DNA from: Gonium pectorale
Taxonomy: Eukaryota > Chlorophyta > Chlorophyceae > Chlamydomonadales > Volvocaceae
Assembly: GCA_001584585.1 (NCBI GenBank)
Contig: LSYV01000130.1
Location: forward strand, 146,057 to 210,056
Direction of reading: 5' to 3'
DNA length: 64,000 bases
The notes beneath the pieces were generated by a model that saw only the letters and a list, made by a program, of their open reading frames with translations, made no database searches and was not told where the DNA came from. Position numbers and translations under genes: made by a program. This document shows, piece by piece, positions 11,701-23,700 of this stretch. Numbering within the stretch: the first letter of the stretch is position 1; every line of letters begins with the position of its first letter.

Positions 11701-14700
11701 ACCTGATCTCGGCGCGCCCTTGCCGCTTCCGTATCCGCAGGCGCTGTCCGTGCCGCAGGGCCTCCCGCTGGCAGCACAGGCGGCGGAGGCGGGGCGCGCC
11801 GCGGCGGCGCTGGCGCAGGAGGCTGCCGACCTGCGCGCCTCGGTCAAGAACCACGACGAGGCGCTGATGCAGCTGCGCGCTGCGGTACGGCTGCCATGCA
11901 GCACCCCACCATACGGCACCGTCTCTGCCTTGAGCAGAGCGCGTGCTGATGCCGCACCCCTATTACCCCAGCATGAACTCACAGAGCCGCTAGGCGTGTA
12001 TTCACTCCCGGACCGACCAACCCCGTGCAGGCCAGCGGCTCCGAGGCCTACGCGTCGGAGCTGCAGTCGCAGCTGGCCGACGCGCGCAGCCGCCTGGAGC
12101 GCGCCCTGACCGCCGAGCGCGTGGCCGAGCGCCGCGCCGCTGCCATCGAGCAGGAGCGCGACGCGCTACGGGCGGCGCTGTCCAGCACAGCGGCGGCGGC
12201 GGGGGTGGACAACCCGGGCTCCCTCAGCGGGCGGCTGCTGGCGGGGCAGCAGGCGGCGGCTGTGGAGCAGCTGCAGCAGCTCAACGACGCACTCACCAAG
12301 CAGGTCCGCGCGGCTTCCGTCCCTGTGTAGACTCAGTAAACTGGCCCAATTATACTGGTATCCGGTACACCCGTACACCTGGTACCGCTCCGTGTACATA
12401 TGTTGCGTATGGCGTCTGTACGACCCGATCCAGGGGCCGGGTTGAGCATCTTGCGGCGCGCGCAACCCCGCAGGTGGCCTCGCTGCAGCAGGAGGTGGCG
12501 GCTAGCGCCTCGGCCGCGGAGGCGCAGGCGCTGGCCACCCGCGCCGCCACGTCGCGCGCGGAGGCGGCGGAGCTGCGCCTGAAGCAGCTGGAGCGGGAGG
12601 CGGACGGGCTGGCCACAGAGGTGGCCTCGCTTCAGGCAGGTCGCACGTCCTTTGCCTAACGCGTCACGTATTGGCCTGCGCTGCTGCCGCGTAGACGATT
12701 GTGAGCGGGCTACCTGCCTGACGTGCCTCCCGTGCCGTCCCCCGCAGGAGCGCCTGGGCCGCGGCGAGCTGATCCGGGCGGGCGGCGTGCGCGTGCTTCA
12801 CCTGCGCCACAACCCCGAGGTGGAGGCCAAGCAGAGCGCGCGCGAGGCCGCCGTGACGCAGCTGGCCGCCGAGAACGAGGCGCTGCGGGCGCAGGTGTCG
12901 GAGATGGAGGCCGCGCTGGCGCAGCTGCGCCGGGAGGTGGCCGGGGGTGCTGCAGGTGCGGTCGTATATCCCAAAATAGCACCAAAGCAGGGCTGAACTA
13001 CGCTCGAGGTCCTCAACAGCGCTTATGTGCGCTCACTACGCTCTATGGCCCGCTCACGCCTGCAGGTGACGGCACGCAGCCCGCGGCGGCCGGCGGTGCG
13101 GCCCCGGTGGAGGGCGGCAGCGTGGCCCTTGCGGTCAAGGAGGCGGAGGTTACCGTGCTGCGCCGCAAGGTGGAGGAGTGCGAGAAGGCCATGAACCGGC
13201 TAAAGGCGGTCTTCAAGGAGCGCATTACGGTCTTCAGGTGTGCGCTTGCTGCAATCGCTTCCGCTCCGCTGCCTATGCAACCATGTTTGTGCAAGTACGC
13301 CTCCGTTGCAACCCCACTCACACTCACGGATGTTGCCACGCGAAGGCCGTGACCCCACGCTTCCTCGACGATCCCCACCGGCGGCAGGGAGGCGTGCTAC
13401 CGGCTGTTTGGGTACCGCGTGGACGTGATCGCCGAGGCGACTGCGGCTGCGGACGCGGCCGGCGCGCCCACCACCTTCACGCTCAAGCCCCAGCACGCCG
13501 ACGACCCGGCGGCGCTGCTCGTCTTCAGGCGAGTATACCGTATGGGCGCGGTACCGGTATAAGAAAATCAGCGCTGTTTCATCCCATTTCTCGTTTGAAA
13601 ACTGTGTTGCGACAGCGAGACGAACGACTACTGTAGCCCGACGCGTGCTCTCGTGCCCCCGTCAGGTACACGGGAGGGCAGATGGAGCTCGTGCCCAACG
13701 CCTTCACGCAGGGCCGCCTGGTGCGCGAGGTGGAGACCTTTGTGCGCAAGTTCAACTGCATCCCGGCGCTCACAGCCAACCTCACGATGGAGAACTTCCA
13801 GAAGCAAACGCAATGCTGAGGGGTTTCTAGTTTGGCACATGGCATTGACTTGTTGCGCGCTAGGTGCGCAGGGCTAGGAAGGCAGATGGTAGAGAGGCAC
13901 GGCACCATTGTAACAGGCAGCCTCAGTTGGCCTTGCCGGTAGGATGCTCGGGCTGTCCTACCGCGGGTAGTTTGAGAGTTCATTAGATAGGAACGGGCTG
14001 AAAGCCAGTCGCACTTGCCCATCTGGCTTACCTTCGTTGCGCCGGCTCCCGAAGGCTTTCGGCGATGTGATAGCAAGGCGGCTGTCCGGTGTGTGTCACC
14101 GTAATCGGCGACCTCCGCCAGTTCGTTTGCTGAGTTGACTACAAGGAGGCGGTATCGTCGTGGCCAAGGTGGCAGAAGTAGTATGTGTGTGCGCACGTGT
14201 GCCTATGTTGCCCACCCCGTTCCCGCGGGGAACATTCACAGTCAAATGTTCCTGGGCGCTTGCGAACTTTTGGTGTTTGCCATCGCTTGTATCGTTACGT
14301 ACTGAGCTGTGCTGTGCCCTGCTGCAACGGCAGCAACCGCAACTAGCGTAACGGCAAGCCTAACGCGGCGAAATACTTTCCCCTGTTGACACCGTGCGAA
14401 CCATGCTCAGTCCATCCCGCGCTCCTCCCCCACCCCCTCGCTACGCAACTCATCGACACACACGAAACACACCATCCCCCCTTTGCACTCACTTTGCCGG
14501 CGGCCGCAACGTGCCGCGGAAGTCCCCGTCGATGAGCGGCAGCACGATGGCGTACGGCCCGTCCGCCGCCATCTCGGCCAGCAGGAACTGCGTCTCGGGC
14601 GGCAGCGCCCACGTGGCGGTGCGCCACTCGGGCGTCATCCACCAAAGCTTGTTGCGCGCGCACGCCAGCAGGCGCTTGAAGTTGAGCTGCAGAGGGGGGG

Positions 14701-16286
14701 GCAGGGGGCGGCGGGCGGCGGGGTGAACGGCAGGGGTCAGGGCCAGTCCCGCAGGGCAGGGCATGGCGGCGGTGAGGTTGGCAGGTCGCGCCGGAAGAGG
14801 GGCAGGGCAGGACAGTGAGGGGACGGCTTGCGGGCGCTGGAGGCATGAGGGGCAGTTTGCTGCCATATCTAGCCGCGTGGAGAGGAGCCCGTGTGAGGCG
14901 CGGCACCCCTCCTCTCGTCCTGGCCAGCCGCCTCCGAGGTGTGCCTCCCGTCCGCATGCCTTCACTTGCCGCGTCAGCCCTGCCCCGCCACAGCACCGGC
15001 AAGCCCGCCTGCTCCCATCAAGCGGGCCGAGCCGGCTGCACCCCGCCGCTTCCATCCACGCGCTGATCAGCGCACCCCACTCGCCTACAGGCTCCGTCAC
15101 CCGTACGGCGATGACGCGGGGTTCCAGTTCCCGCTCCTCCGATCGCGGTCCTCAAGGATCCCTGGCCCCTTCGGCGAGATCCCCGTTGCACTGCCCCTGG
15201 CGTCCCCAGTCCTTGCGCCATTCAATGCACCAAACCGGCCTGCCGGCTACCGCCCGTGAGTCCCCGAAGGCGTCGCGCCCCCTCCCCGCCCCGCTGCACT
15301 GACCAACTGGCGCCCCCACCTGGCCAATGGTGATGTCCAGGGTGTTGGTGGGCCCCACGGGGCTGGTCAGGCCCAGCACCACGCCGCCCCGCTTCGAGGC
15401 CTCCTGGTTGGCCGCCGCGTTCTTGTGCAGCATGTCCATAACCACCTGCCAGGTGCCAGCCGGGGAGAGGAGTTCGGTTGGAGAGGCAGGGTTAGGGTTT
15501 GGTAGGAATGGTCTGGACGCCAGCCGCATACGCACGTCGCGGGAAGGAGCCAGCCGGGGGGAGGAACCCGGCGCGGCTCTCGGCTCTCCTCGGGCCTTGC
15601 CTATCCTCCCCCAGCCGTGCCATCCGCTGCGCTTACTTTAGCCCGAAATCTTTCGCAGGCGCTGACGCCCTTCGCGTAACTTCCCCGGCTCGCGTCCACA
15701 GCCAGGTACAGCAACGTTGGACGAGGCATGCAACCACGGTGGACGCGCCCCAGCGCGGTGATCCCCAGCTGCCCGCCGCTATACACATTCCCATGTCGCG
15801 AACATACGGCTCAAAGCCAACCCGTCCGACCGCATGCGGAAGTGCGCCGCTCAAAAAGCGCTGCAGCCGCTCGGTCAGGGACCAGTCGGCCAGGCAGCCG
15901 CGCCGTGATCCCACTGCAATGGACCCCTTTCGTCTGCACTGCAACCATGCAGTCCCGGACTTCTAGACACAGTACTCCCTGAGCAGGTGAGCACCCAGCC
16001 CTATTCACGCTGCACAGCCAGCCGCACCTCCCTGCCCGCCCTGCCCAATGCGCGCTGTGCCGCGGACCGCAGATCGCTCCTCAGCAACCCATCTTCCACG
16101 CACCGTGTAGTCGAGCTCAGGCGCCACCACTGCCCCCGAGGCCACGGTCAGGTGGATGGCTGAGGGAGAGGGCTGCGCCGCGGTCTGGGCCTGCTGCAGC
16201 TGCTGCTGCTGCTGCGCCGTGGCGTTGCGGGCCGCCGTGGCCACGGCCCTCTGCGCTTCCGGCCCGCGCCCCGAGCTGGTCGACAT
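2734..16286 (-). CDS. Raffinose synthase / alkaline alpha-galactosidase (SIP-type GH36), 16 exons, with another gene in intron 3
   Basis: Predicted 1,109-residue homologue of plant raffinose synthase/seed-imbibition proteins, which transfer or hydrolyse alpha-galactosyl groups. Exons in coding order: 16286-16104, 15445-15320, 14686-14493, 9770-9437, 9207-9106, 8718-8646, 8357-7767, 7419-7248, 6834-6641, 6095-5982, 5596-5467, 5150-4971, 4525-4351, 3969-3847, 3673-3530, 3228-2734; all phases agree and the total is divisible by three. Visible family motifs: [59 protein letters not shown] (likely nucleophile Asp about 686), [21 protein letters not shown] and [11 protein letters not shown]. Exon 7 adds a low-complexity insert ending in one hydrophobic stretch (about 495-515). 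Intron 3 (14492-9771) is 4.7 kb and holds MAD1 on the other strand. The start is the first Met before the conserved N-terminal part and could lie further upstream. Family assignment is firm; substrate is not decided. Confidence 0.88.
4623..4711 (+). repeat. 38-bp tandem repeat in an intron
   Basis: Two full units (4623-4660 and 4661-4698) and a third partial unit (4699-4711) begin with AGCAGAGGGGTGG. The internal word GGAAGGCATTCTCA (AAAGGCATTCTCA in the second unit) also occurs in introns of the BBS8 gene near 18909 and 19868, so this is a local expansion of a dispersed intronic element. Confidence 0.75.
6364..6394 (+). repeat. GGCAGA microsatellite
   Basis: About five tandem copies of the hexamer GGCAGA lie in the intron between the sixth and seventh last exons of the minus-strand raffinose synthase homologue. 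No function is apparent. Confidence 0.7.
10261..13819 (+). CDS. MAD1 spindle assembly checkpoint protein, nested gene, 12 exons
   Basis: A 732-residue coiled-coil protein, close to plant MAD1 in length. Exons: 10261-10311, 10379-10489, 10567-10704, 10818-11033, 11187-11615, 11741-11884, 12031-12303, 12474-12635, 12748-12955, 13066-13237, 13388-13528, 13666-13819; phases agree throughout. MAD1 recruits MAD2 to unattached kinetochores and delays anaphase. Most of the protein is heptad-rich. The segment [10 protein letters not shown] matches the MAD2-interaction motif, and the C-terminal kinetochore domain is clear: [15 protein letters not shown], then GGQMELV, then [20 protein letters not shown] at the end. 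Two introns fit only with GC donors (CAG|GCAGGT at 12636 and AG|GCGAGT at 13529). The start [11 protein letters not shown] is inferred from a short 5' exon; Met at 10373 in the next exon is an alternative. The whole gene lies inside an intron of the opposite-strand gene. Confidence 0.9.
13909..13913 (+). promoter_or_regulatory. TGTAA poly(A) signal for MAD1
   Basis: The usual green-algal polyadenylation word TGTAA lies 90 bases after the MAD1 stop codon, which would end the nested transcript inside the host intron. Confidence 0.55.
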
Positions 16287-17770
16287 TTCCTGGCGGCGCG
16301 GCGACGCGTCCAAGGGACGAGGACCTCTCCGAGCCTCCGCGAACGCCCGTGGTAAGCCTTCGGGGGAACCGGGGGGGGGCACGCGGCCATGTGTAAAGCG
16401 GATAACAGTGGACAGTATTTGGGAGGCGAGCTTGGCTCTGTCGAGAGGTTAGGCTGCAGCTGCGGGTGCAGCTGAGGGTACACCGTCCGTATACCCGCGA
16501 TCGGTGTACCAGTGATACCTCTCGTGCGCTTTGCAGTGTGCCCAGCTATCCCGTTACCGCGTGCAGTGCCGGGGACGCGGCTCGCCGAGCGCGGGGCCCC
16601 CGCCCTGGTCGCCCGCACATACAGGCACGGCCGGGGGTCCTCGTATCTGACGCGCAATCTCACCTCTACACGCTGTCGAAGGCTGCCCTGTGCTGATCTG
16701 AGGGCCCTTTCCGAGCACCGCGGTGCGCGCGAGGCGCTGTCGGCAAAAGGGCGAAAGCGCTCCCGAAAGCGGCACTCCCGCCTTGCCGCTGCAACCACAG
16801 ATAGGAACCCGAAGGCCTAAGATGCGCCTCGTTACGATTGCGCTACCCGCCAGTAGCCTAACGGGAGAGGAGTAAAGCGTCGTGGTGGCGGGCTGGCTGT
16901 ATGTGCAGGAACAGTGTGGGCAATTGGTGCTTTTATACACACCAGAATATATAGCAAATGTGTGAGCCCAGAGGTTGCTGAAGCAGTGCGGGGCTAAACG
17001 CAACCACCTTGCACTGTTGGCTCACACATAGCACCGCAATCAATCGCATTGCAGAAGCGGAAAATGTTTTTGTGTGTCCCGTGCCAACAGCAGAGATTTG
17101 GGACAGGCGACCGATGGTGCAAGCCGTTGAGCCATGACGACGCACCTCGAGGGCTGCGAAACGGATCGCAGGCCCTTCAGGCCCACGGTCGACCACGTCC
17201 CAGGCACGGGCATCCCAAGACGGACCAGAAGCTCTTAGTACATGGCCAAGCCCGAGGAACTCTTCCTGTGCACCGCTGCTAAATCCAGCTGGAATCAACT
17301 GAGGATGTCAGAAGGTGGGGCGCAGGGCTTGGGGCGTTACGCAGCCGCTGGGTGTGCGGAAACCGAGTGCGTTAAGAGCTTGGGTCAGCACCAAAATCCG
17401 TTTAGAGTATGTAATTTATTTAAAGTAGCTCATGCACGAGGATACTACGTCCAAACCGGTGGCCACCACGTCGCGTTTCGTCATTGCGCACGACAACCAG
17501 CCCACGTCAGGGCCCCCGCCCTATTCCACGACCAACCCCCACCACTACTGGCTTCACCACTGCCACAAACCCCAGGTATAAAAGAGCTACTCCCTGCATC
17601 GCCCGGGCCCCTTCGAGTCGTGAAGCCCTGCTCTTTAAAGCGTCGCCATTGCCCATGGCTCCTGCCTAGACAAACATACTTCAACCAATGATATGAATCT
17701 ACGCTGCTAGGGCCGGGGTTCCCGCGCTGGCGACGACTGCTCTCCTCCGGCAGCCTAGCGCAGCCCAGCC
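16287..17770. other. Divergent intergenic region, RS homologue / BBS8
   Basis: About 1.5 kb separates the inferred starts of two divergent genes and should contain both promoters and 5' untranslated regions. Open frames across 16300-16800 have arginine-rich, family-less translations and look like frame shadows of GC-rich DNA. From about 16860 to 17480 the sequence is more AT-rich. I could not identify a trustworthy TATA box or cilia-gene motif. Confidence 0.5.
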
Positions 17771-20700
17771 ATGGCTGCTCTGCAGCAACAGCAGCCGACG
17801 CTCAATCCTGTATGGCTTGCTCAAAGTCGCTTGCGTCGTCGAAAGTTTGATGAGTGCATCGAGGTGTGCACCAACATCCTGGACAAGAATCCCTACGACC
17901 AGGTGCGTGCGCATTCCTGGGCACCATCCTGTCCAGTCGGAAAGCCTGTACGAGATGGCAGGGTGCTGTGTTTTGCCCCAGGCCGTGTGGTACCTCAAGA
18001 CCCGGGCGCTTACCCTGAAGAATTGGATAGATGACCTGGAGATCGAGGAAGAGGTGGGACAGGTCCCATCTGAAGGCCTCCGGGGGGGGCATTTGAGGGG
18101 TTGGGTCCCCGGTGCGCACCCAACGGTGGCTTGGCTGCCAGACGGGGGACGTATTCGGATGCCAGTGCACCTTCAAAGCCGCGTTCTCAAGCTACCCAGA
18201 GCTGGGCTGCCGGGGAGCCCCGTGCTGGGGAGTGGTGGTTGGGAGGCCTGGCGCTGTGCCTGCAGAGCACCCTGCTGCCACCCAACGAGACGCCCGATGC
18301 TGCACTTGGGTGTGGCGGGGAGCACGGGTGGCGGGGCCGCCCATTGTGTCCGAAGTCCCTGTGCTGCGGCGGGTGTTGGGGGGCCGCTGATGTGAGGGTC
18401 CATCGCTCCGTGGCAGCTGCTGCGGCGTCGAGCGGAGCAGGTGGCCGTCGGGCGGCCACGCACCTCCCCCCTTTCTCTGCAGCGTATTGTCAGCCTTGCC
18501 AATAACCCATCAAGAGGGTCCCTCCTTCCTCAGCGTCTTCCCCTCCTTCGTAGTACCACAGGGTACCCTCACTCCGCAGCCGCACACTGCGGGCTGCGGG
18601 CGTGTCGGCCCCTCTGCCCCCTCCGGTGCACCCCGCCTCCCTTCACACCTCACGCCCCTCCCTGGCGGCCCTCCGTCGCCCCTTGGCGGTGACCACGGCC
18701 GCAGGGTGTTGCAGACGTGCTCATGGACGAGCACCAGGTGGCTCAGGTGCCGCGGCCGGGCACCTCGCTGTCGCGGCCCCTCACCAGCTCGGGAGGATCG
18801 GTGAGCGCGGGCGGATGGATGAGGACCGGGTGGTCCGTTGCCCACGCGTCACGGGAGGCCGGGGGGACGGGTGCCCAGGCGTCGCGGGAAGCGGGGGGGG
18901 GAGAGGGTTGGAAGGCATTCTCAGTAGGGAAGCGGGGGGGGGGTGCCCAGGGTCGGGGGTGCGTGGTGGCAAGGAAGGTCCCGGAGCAGCATCGAGTAGC
19001 CGGCTCCAAAGCCACCGGTCACCAGACGGGGAGCGAGCAGGCGACGGGTGGCGGGGGCGGCGGCCGCCCTGGCAGCACAAAGGTTGTGGAGGCGGCGAAG
19101 CGGCCCGCGGCGCAGCGCGCGGGGCGGCGCAAGCCGTCCCACAGCGCGGCCGGGCGGCCAGTGGTGGAGGGGCCGAGTGGAGATGGCATGCAGGTAAAGG
19201 GCACCCGGGTCAGGCGAGGGCGCCACGGTGGCCCCTACCCCCCACCCGGCCAACCTGCACGCCTCCCGGCTGCCCTCCTGGCAGCGATGCGAGCCACTGC
19301 AGCCCCGTCCTCGGACCGCCACGGTCAAGGCAGGGAGCGGAATCGCTCGGACGTCCCCTCGGTCCCTCGTAATTGTACTATGTCAGCCCACCCGGGCAAC
19401 GTTCTTTCCCTCCCGCTCCCGCTCCCGACCCCCGGCTCCCGCGCACGCCGGCGCCGGGGTGCATGCCTGCCTGCCTGCATGTGCGCAGACAGCCCTTGCT
19501 CCTCGGGTGCGGATTGTTCCTCCTGACCCCTGCGATACCCACCATCGCACGTGCGCCACCGCAGGGCGCCCCCAGCCAGGCCGTCCGCCCCATGACGGGC
19601 AGCGGCCGCCCGCTGACGGGCTTTGCGCGCCCCGCCACCAGCAGCCGCCCCACCACCTCGGCCAACGGCCGGGTGGGCACGGCCAGTCTGCAGCAGGCGC
19701 TCAAGGGGTCCAAGCCGGGCACCGCGCGGCCCGTCACCACCTCGGGCCGGTGAGGGCGGGGTGGGCGTGGGGTGGGGGAGGGGGCTACTCGGGCCGGTGA
19801 GGGCGGGGCTGGCGACATGGGCGGGGTGGTGGGGCTATCGGGCCGGTGGGGACACGGGGTAGAGGGTTGGAAGGCGTTCTCAGTAGAGAAGCCCTGGGGC
19901 GCAGGAGACAGGGGGTAGGGAGGGCGCTAGCCCGGCCGCGGGCGATTACGGACGGGCATGGCACCGCAGACGCGTCAGGGTGGAGGGTGGGACGTGGGTT
20001 ACAGGAGAGAGGGGCAAGTGAGCAGGGCGGAGCGGAGGTGGGCGGGGTTGGGGAGACGCGGTGCCGGGGGGGGGGATGCTGCGGGGCGTGGGGCGTGCGG
20101 TGAAGGGGAGAGGTGCAATTGACCGGTATGCCGAGGCCGCGTGTCACGTCAATCCCCTCCCCTTCCCAACCAGTCACTCTGTTTTGGTATGGTATGGACG
20201 CGCCTACAGTGCCCTACTCTTCAGTCATCCCTCAGCTTGCCCACGGACTGAGTAGCTCCCCTTCCCCTCCCCTACTCCCCCCTTCCCCTTCCCTCCCCCC
20301 CCCCCACTAGCTTTGTGCGCCTGGGCACCGCCAGCCTGGCCTCCGAGCCGGGCGGCCCCTTCATCGCCGTCGACCGGCTGGACCTGCGCAAGTACGCCGC
20401 GCGGCCGCTGCTGGCGCGCGTGCTGTGCGACTACCTCATATACACCGAGCACAACATGAAGCGCGCGCTGGAGCTGTGCGCGCTGGCCACGCAGGTGTCC
20501 GAGTACCAGGTGAGGAGGGGGTAGGGGCCGGGGGGGGGGAAGGGTAAAGGGGGACCGAGAGGAATAAGCAGTGGTTCGAGTGCCGAAAACGAGAAGCCCA
20601 CTGTACCAATAAGTGGTGCGGACCCGAAGAGGCAGGGAGAAGCCAGGGGTTGGGTGGGGGAGGGACCAGGGGGACGGGGGGCCGGGACGGCATGTNNNNN

Positions 20701-23700
20701 NNNNNNNNNNNNNNNCGGGGCGGGGGGGAGTGCCCGGGGGGGAGGTGGACCAGGAGGGGCAGGTGGACCAGGAGGGGCATGAGGAGGTGCCGCCCCGGCC
20801 CTGCCCTGGCGGCGCGCGGGCGCGGCGCGCCACTGCTCATTCAATCAGAAAGCGGGGTGGGGGGGGGCGTGTGCAAGCTGTGCGTGGGCAAGCCCGGCTG
20901 CCAGTTGGGGCTGCCTTTGCCTTCCTGGACATGCGAATGCGATGCTAGTTTGCCTCACCGAGGCTCGGCCCTCCCACCGCTGCGGCTTGCTTACCAGTGA
21001 CGGCTCCGGCGGGCCGCCAACGTGTGGACGCCTTCTCCCCGCCCCCTGCCCCTCCTCCCCGCGCCCGTGGCCTCGGCCGCAGGACTGGTGGTGGAAGTCG
21101 CGGCTGGGCAAGTGCTACTACCAGCTGGGGCTGCTGCGCGACGCAGAGCGGCAGTTCAAGAGCGCGCTGGGGCAGGGCCAATCAGCCACGTCAGCAGGCG
21201 GCGCGGCGCTGGGGCTGGGCCCCGGCGCCAACGGGCTCAACGGCGGCGCGGTCATGATCAGCTGCGTGCTGGAGCTGTGCAAGATCTACCTGCGCATGGA
21301 CCAGGTGGGTTCGCGCCCTCGCTCGCTGTGTTGAAAAGGAAAACGCTCCCTCGCTCCCTCGCTCGCTGTGTGTGGGAGCGGGGGGGGGCGGCGGTTTGGG
21401 GTTTTGCGGGCGAGGCGTGACGCTGGGTGGAGGACTGGCGTAACGCTGGGTGAACGCCCAACGGTGTCCCTCGCTACAGGCGACAGCAGTGGTAACCTAG
21501 ACGTGTATCGCAGACGTCGTGGCTCCTAGCAGCACGAAAGCACCTAAAGGCATGCCTACATGGTGTTGGAGCCGGCGATCCGGCTCGTCTCTAGGCCCCG
21601 GCGCAACACGGCGCCTGGCTTGTGCCTGCCTCCCACACCTTCCTTACCACCACCTGAGCCTCCCCTCGCTGCGGGGGGCCGTGCCAAAGGCGGCATCGCT
21701 CACCCCTTCCCACTCCCCCCCCCACTCTCCCTCCCCCCGAGAGAACGCCGTAAGAATTCCCATCGATCCTCTGAACACCCCCCACCCACTCCATCCACGC
21801 AACACACACTCGCACACGCGCCCCCTCCCCCGCCGGCGTCCTGCGCTCGTTACCCGCCTCTTCATTGCCCCGCCCCCTTCCCCCACCCCACTCCACTACA
21901 CGCAACCCCGCCGCAGCCCAACACCGCGCTGGAGCAGTACACCTCGGCGCTGGCCGCCCACCCGGGGGACTCGTCGCTGCTGCTGGGCATCGCGCGAGTG
22001 TATGACGCCCTGAGAGAGGCGGAGAAGGCGGTGTCCTTCTACAAGAACGTGCTCTTCCACGACGCCTCCAACGTGGAGGCGATCGCCTGCCTGGCGGCGC
22101 ACCACTTCTACACCGACCAGCCTGAGATTGCGCTGCGGTGGGGTGGTGGTGTTTCCGCGCTTATAGCTCGTAGTCCTTTCGGCGTAGGAGCATTCAAGTC
22201 ATTTGCGGGTGAAATATCTGGGGTGCAGGGGCGGGCCGGCCTTGGTGCAACTCAGAAAGCGAAGCAGGAGCGAGTGTTGGTATCCAGGCGGCGCTGGGAA
22301 GGGCTCATGCCTTTGGTCGTGGCCCCAACAGGACCAGCCCCGCGCTGCGTTTTTGATATGGTTTCACGGGGTCTAATATGGTGCCAAGAGCGGCCCGGTG
22401 ACAAAGGTTTTGGTTGGCGCTCAGAAAGCCTTGGTCCTTGAACCTTGTGTCCCAGATAGCTATATGCGCGGCGAGGCGGTGAGGTATCGCGCCGCGGGGC
22501 AGTGGTGCCGTGAGCGCAATCCCGAGTTCACTAGCGATCCCCCGCCCCATACCCGCAGGTATTACCGGCGGTTGCTGCAGATGGGGGTCACCAACGCCGA
22601 GCTGTGGAACAACCTCGGCCTCTGCTGCTTCTACGCGTCGCAGGTGCGCGCCCCACGCACCGCCTGCGCCCCTCGGTGCATGCCAGCATGCCTGCCTGCG
22701 TTTGGCCTTCATTGCCTTCTCGGAGGGCGCGCAGCCTGCGGCGCTGCCTTTATCCGTCACACATGTGCGACCGACTTAGGAACCCCCAACCGGTGCCGTT
22801 GTGTAACCGTATGTGCGTCGTACGACAGTACGACATGTGCCTGGGCTGCTTTGACCGCGCGCTGACGCTGGCGGACGACAACGCGCTGCCCGACATCTGG
22901 TACAACATTGGCCAGACGGCGGTGGGCATCGGGGACCTCGCGCTCGCCTACCAGGCCTTCAAGGTGGGGGCACTGCGCACGTCACGTTGTTGTTGTATGT
23001 TACACGCTGCAGGTGCGCTACCTACCGGTGCAAGTAAAAAAAACCCATACGAGCCGGAGGCCCAACGGGTACGGCACGTGCGGCACGGCGCCGGCTCAAT
23101 TACCGAGGACTTTCACGGCGCATAGCGATGGATTTCTTGCCGTGCCTAGACCATGCCCTGATGAGCCTTCCCGCGGTGGGGTCCCGGGTGTGTTGAGCGA
23201 CGGCACCATGTCTGTAGCAGCGATGTGACGCGACGGCGGGGCGTGTGTGCCCCCCACCGCGCAGATTGCCATCAGCCTGAACCCCAACCACGCCGAGGCG
23301 CTGAACAACCTGGGCGTGCTCGAGTACCGCAAGGGCAACGACGACTCGGCGGCGGCGCTGTTCAGGTTTGGGGGGGTGGGGAGTGGGCCAAAGGCGCTCG
23401 GGAGGTGTGCGGCCGGGCCGGAAACGGGTTTGGCACCTAATGCGGAGGGAGCTGGCTGGCAGGGCGGACACATCAGTTGGTTGCAGACAATTGGCCCACC
23501 TTGGCTCCATGGCGCGCGTCTAGAGCGGCCGGAATGGAGGTTTGGAGGCTGATTTGCCGTGACCTGCCTCAGCTTCAGCGTTCACGGTTAACACTGTCTC
23601 GCAGGGTGCCTGACAACCCCGCAGACCGCTCGAGGGGCCAGTCCGCTTGCCAGTCGCCTTTCCCTCTCCCGACTAGTGCGCTGACTTCCAGTCCTTCCTC

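Larger units (their letters stand above)
9771..14492 (-). other. Giant intron 3 of the raffinose synthase homologue, host of MAD1
   Basis: The donor after 14493 reads GTGAGTGC on the minus strand and the acceptor before 9770 reads CCTCCCCAG. The codon is split as AA|G, giving PPAK joined to RSEGANGEL, which continues the family consensus without a break. The other introns of this gene are about 0.1-0.7 kb. The intron holds all twelve exons of MAD1 on the plus strand, leaving about 490 and 670 bases at its two ends. Confidence 0.85.

Noticed and set aside
16148..16798. 216-codon minus-strand Arg-rich frame near the RS start
   Set aside because: Different frame from the supported first exon; low-complexity translation; no splice partner.
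18602..19526. Two overlapping plus-strand frames of about 260 codons in BBS8
   Set aside because: Only 18705-18800 matches BBS8; the rest is a G-rich, repeat-bearing intron that would interrupt the conserved link to exon 4.
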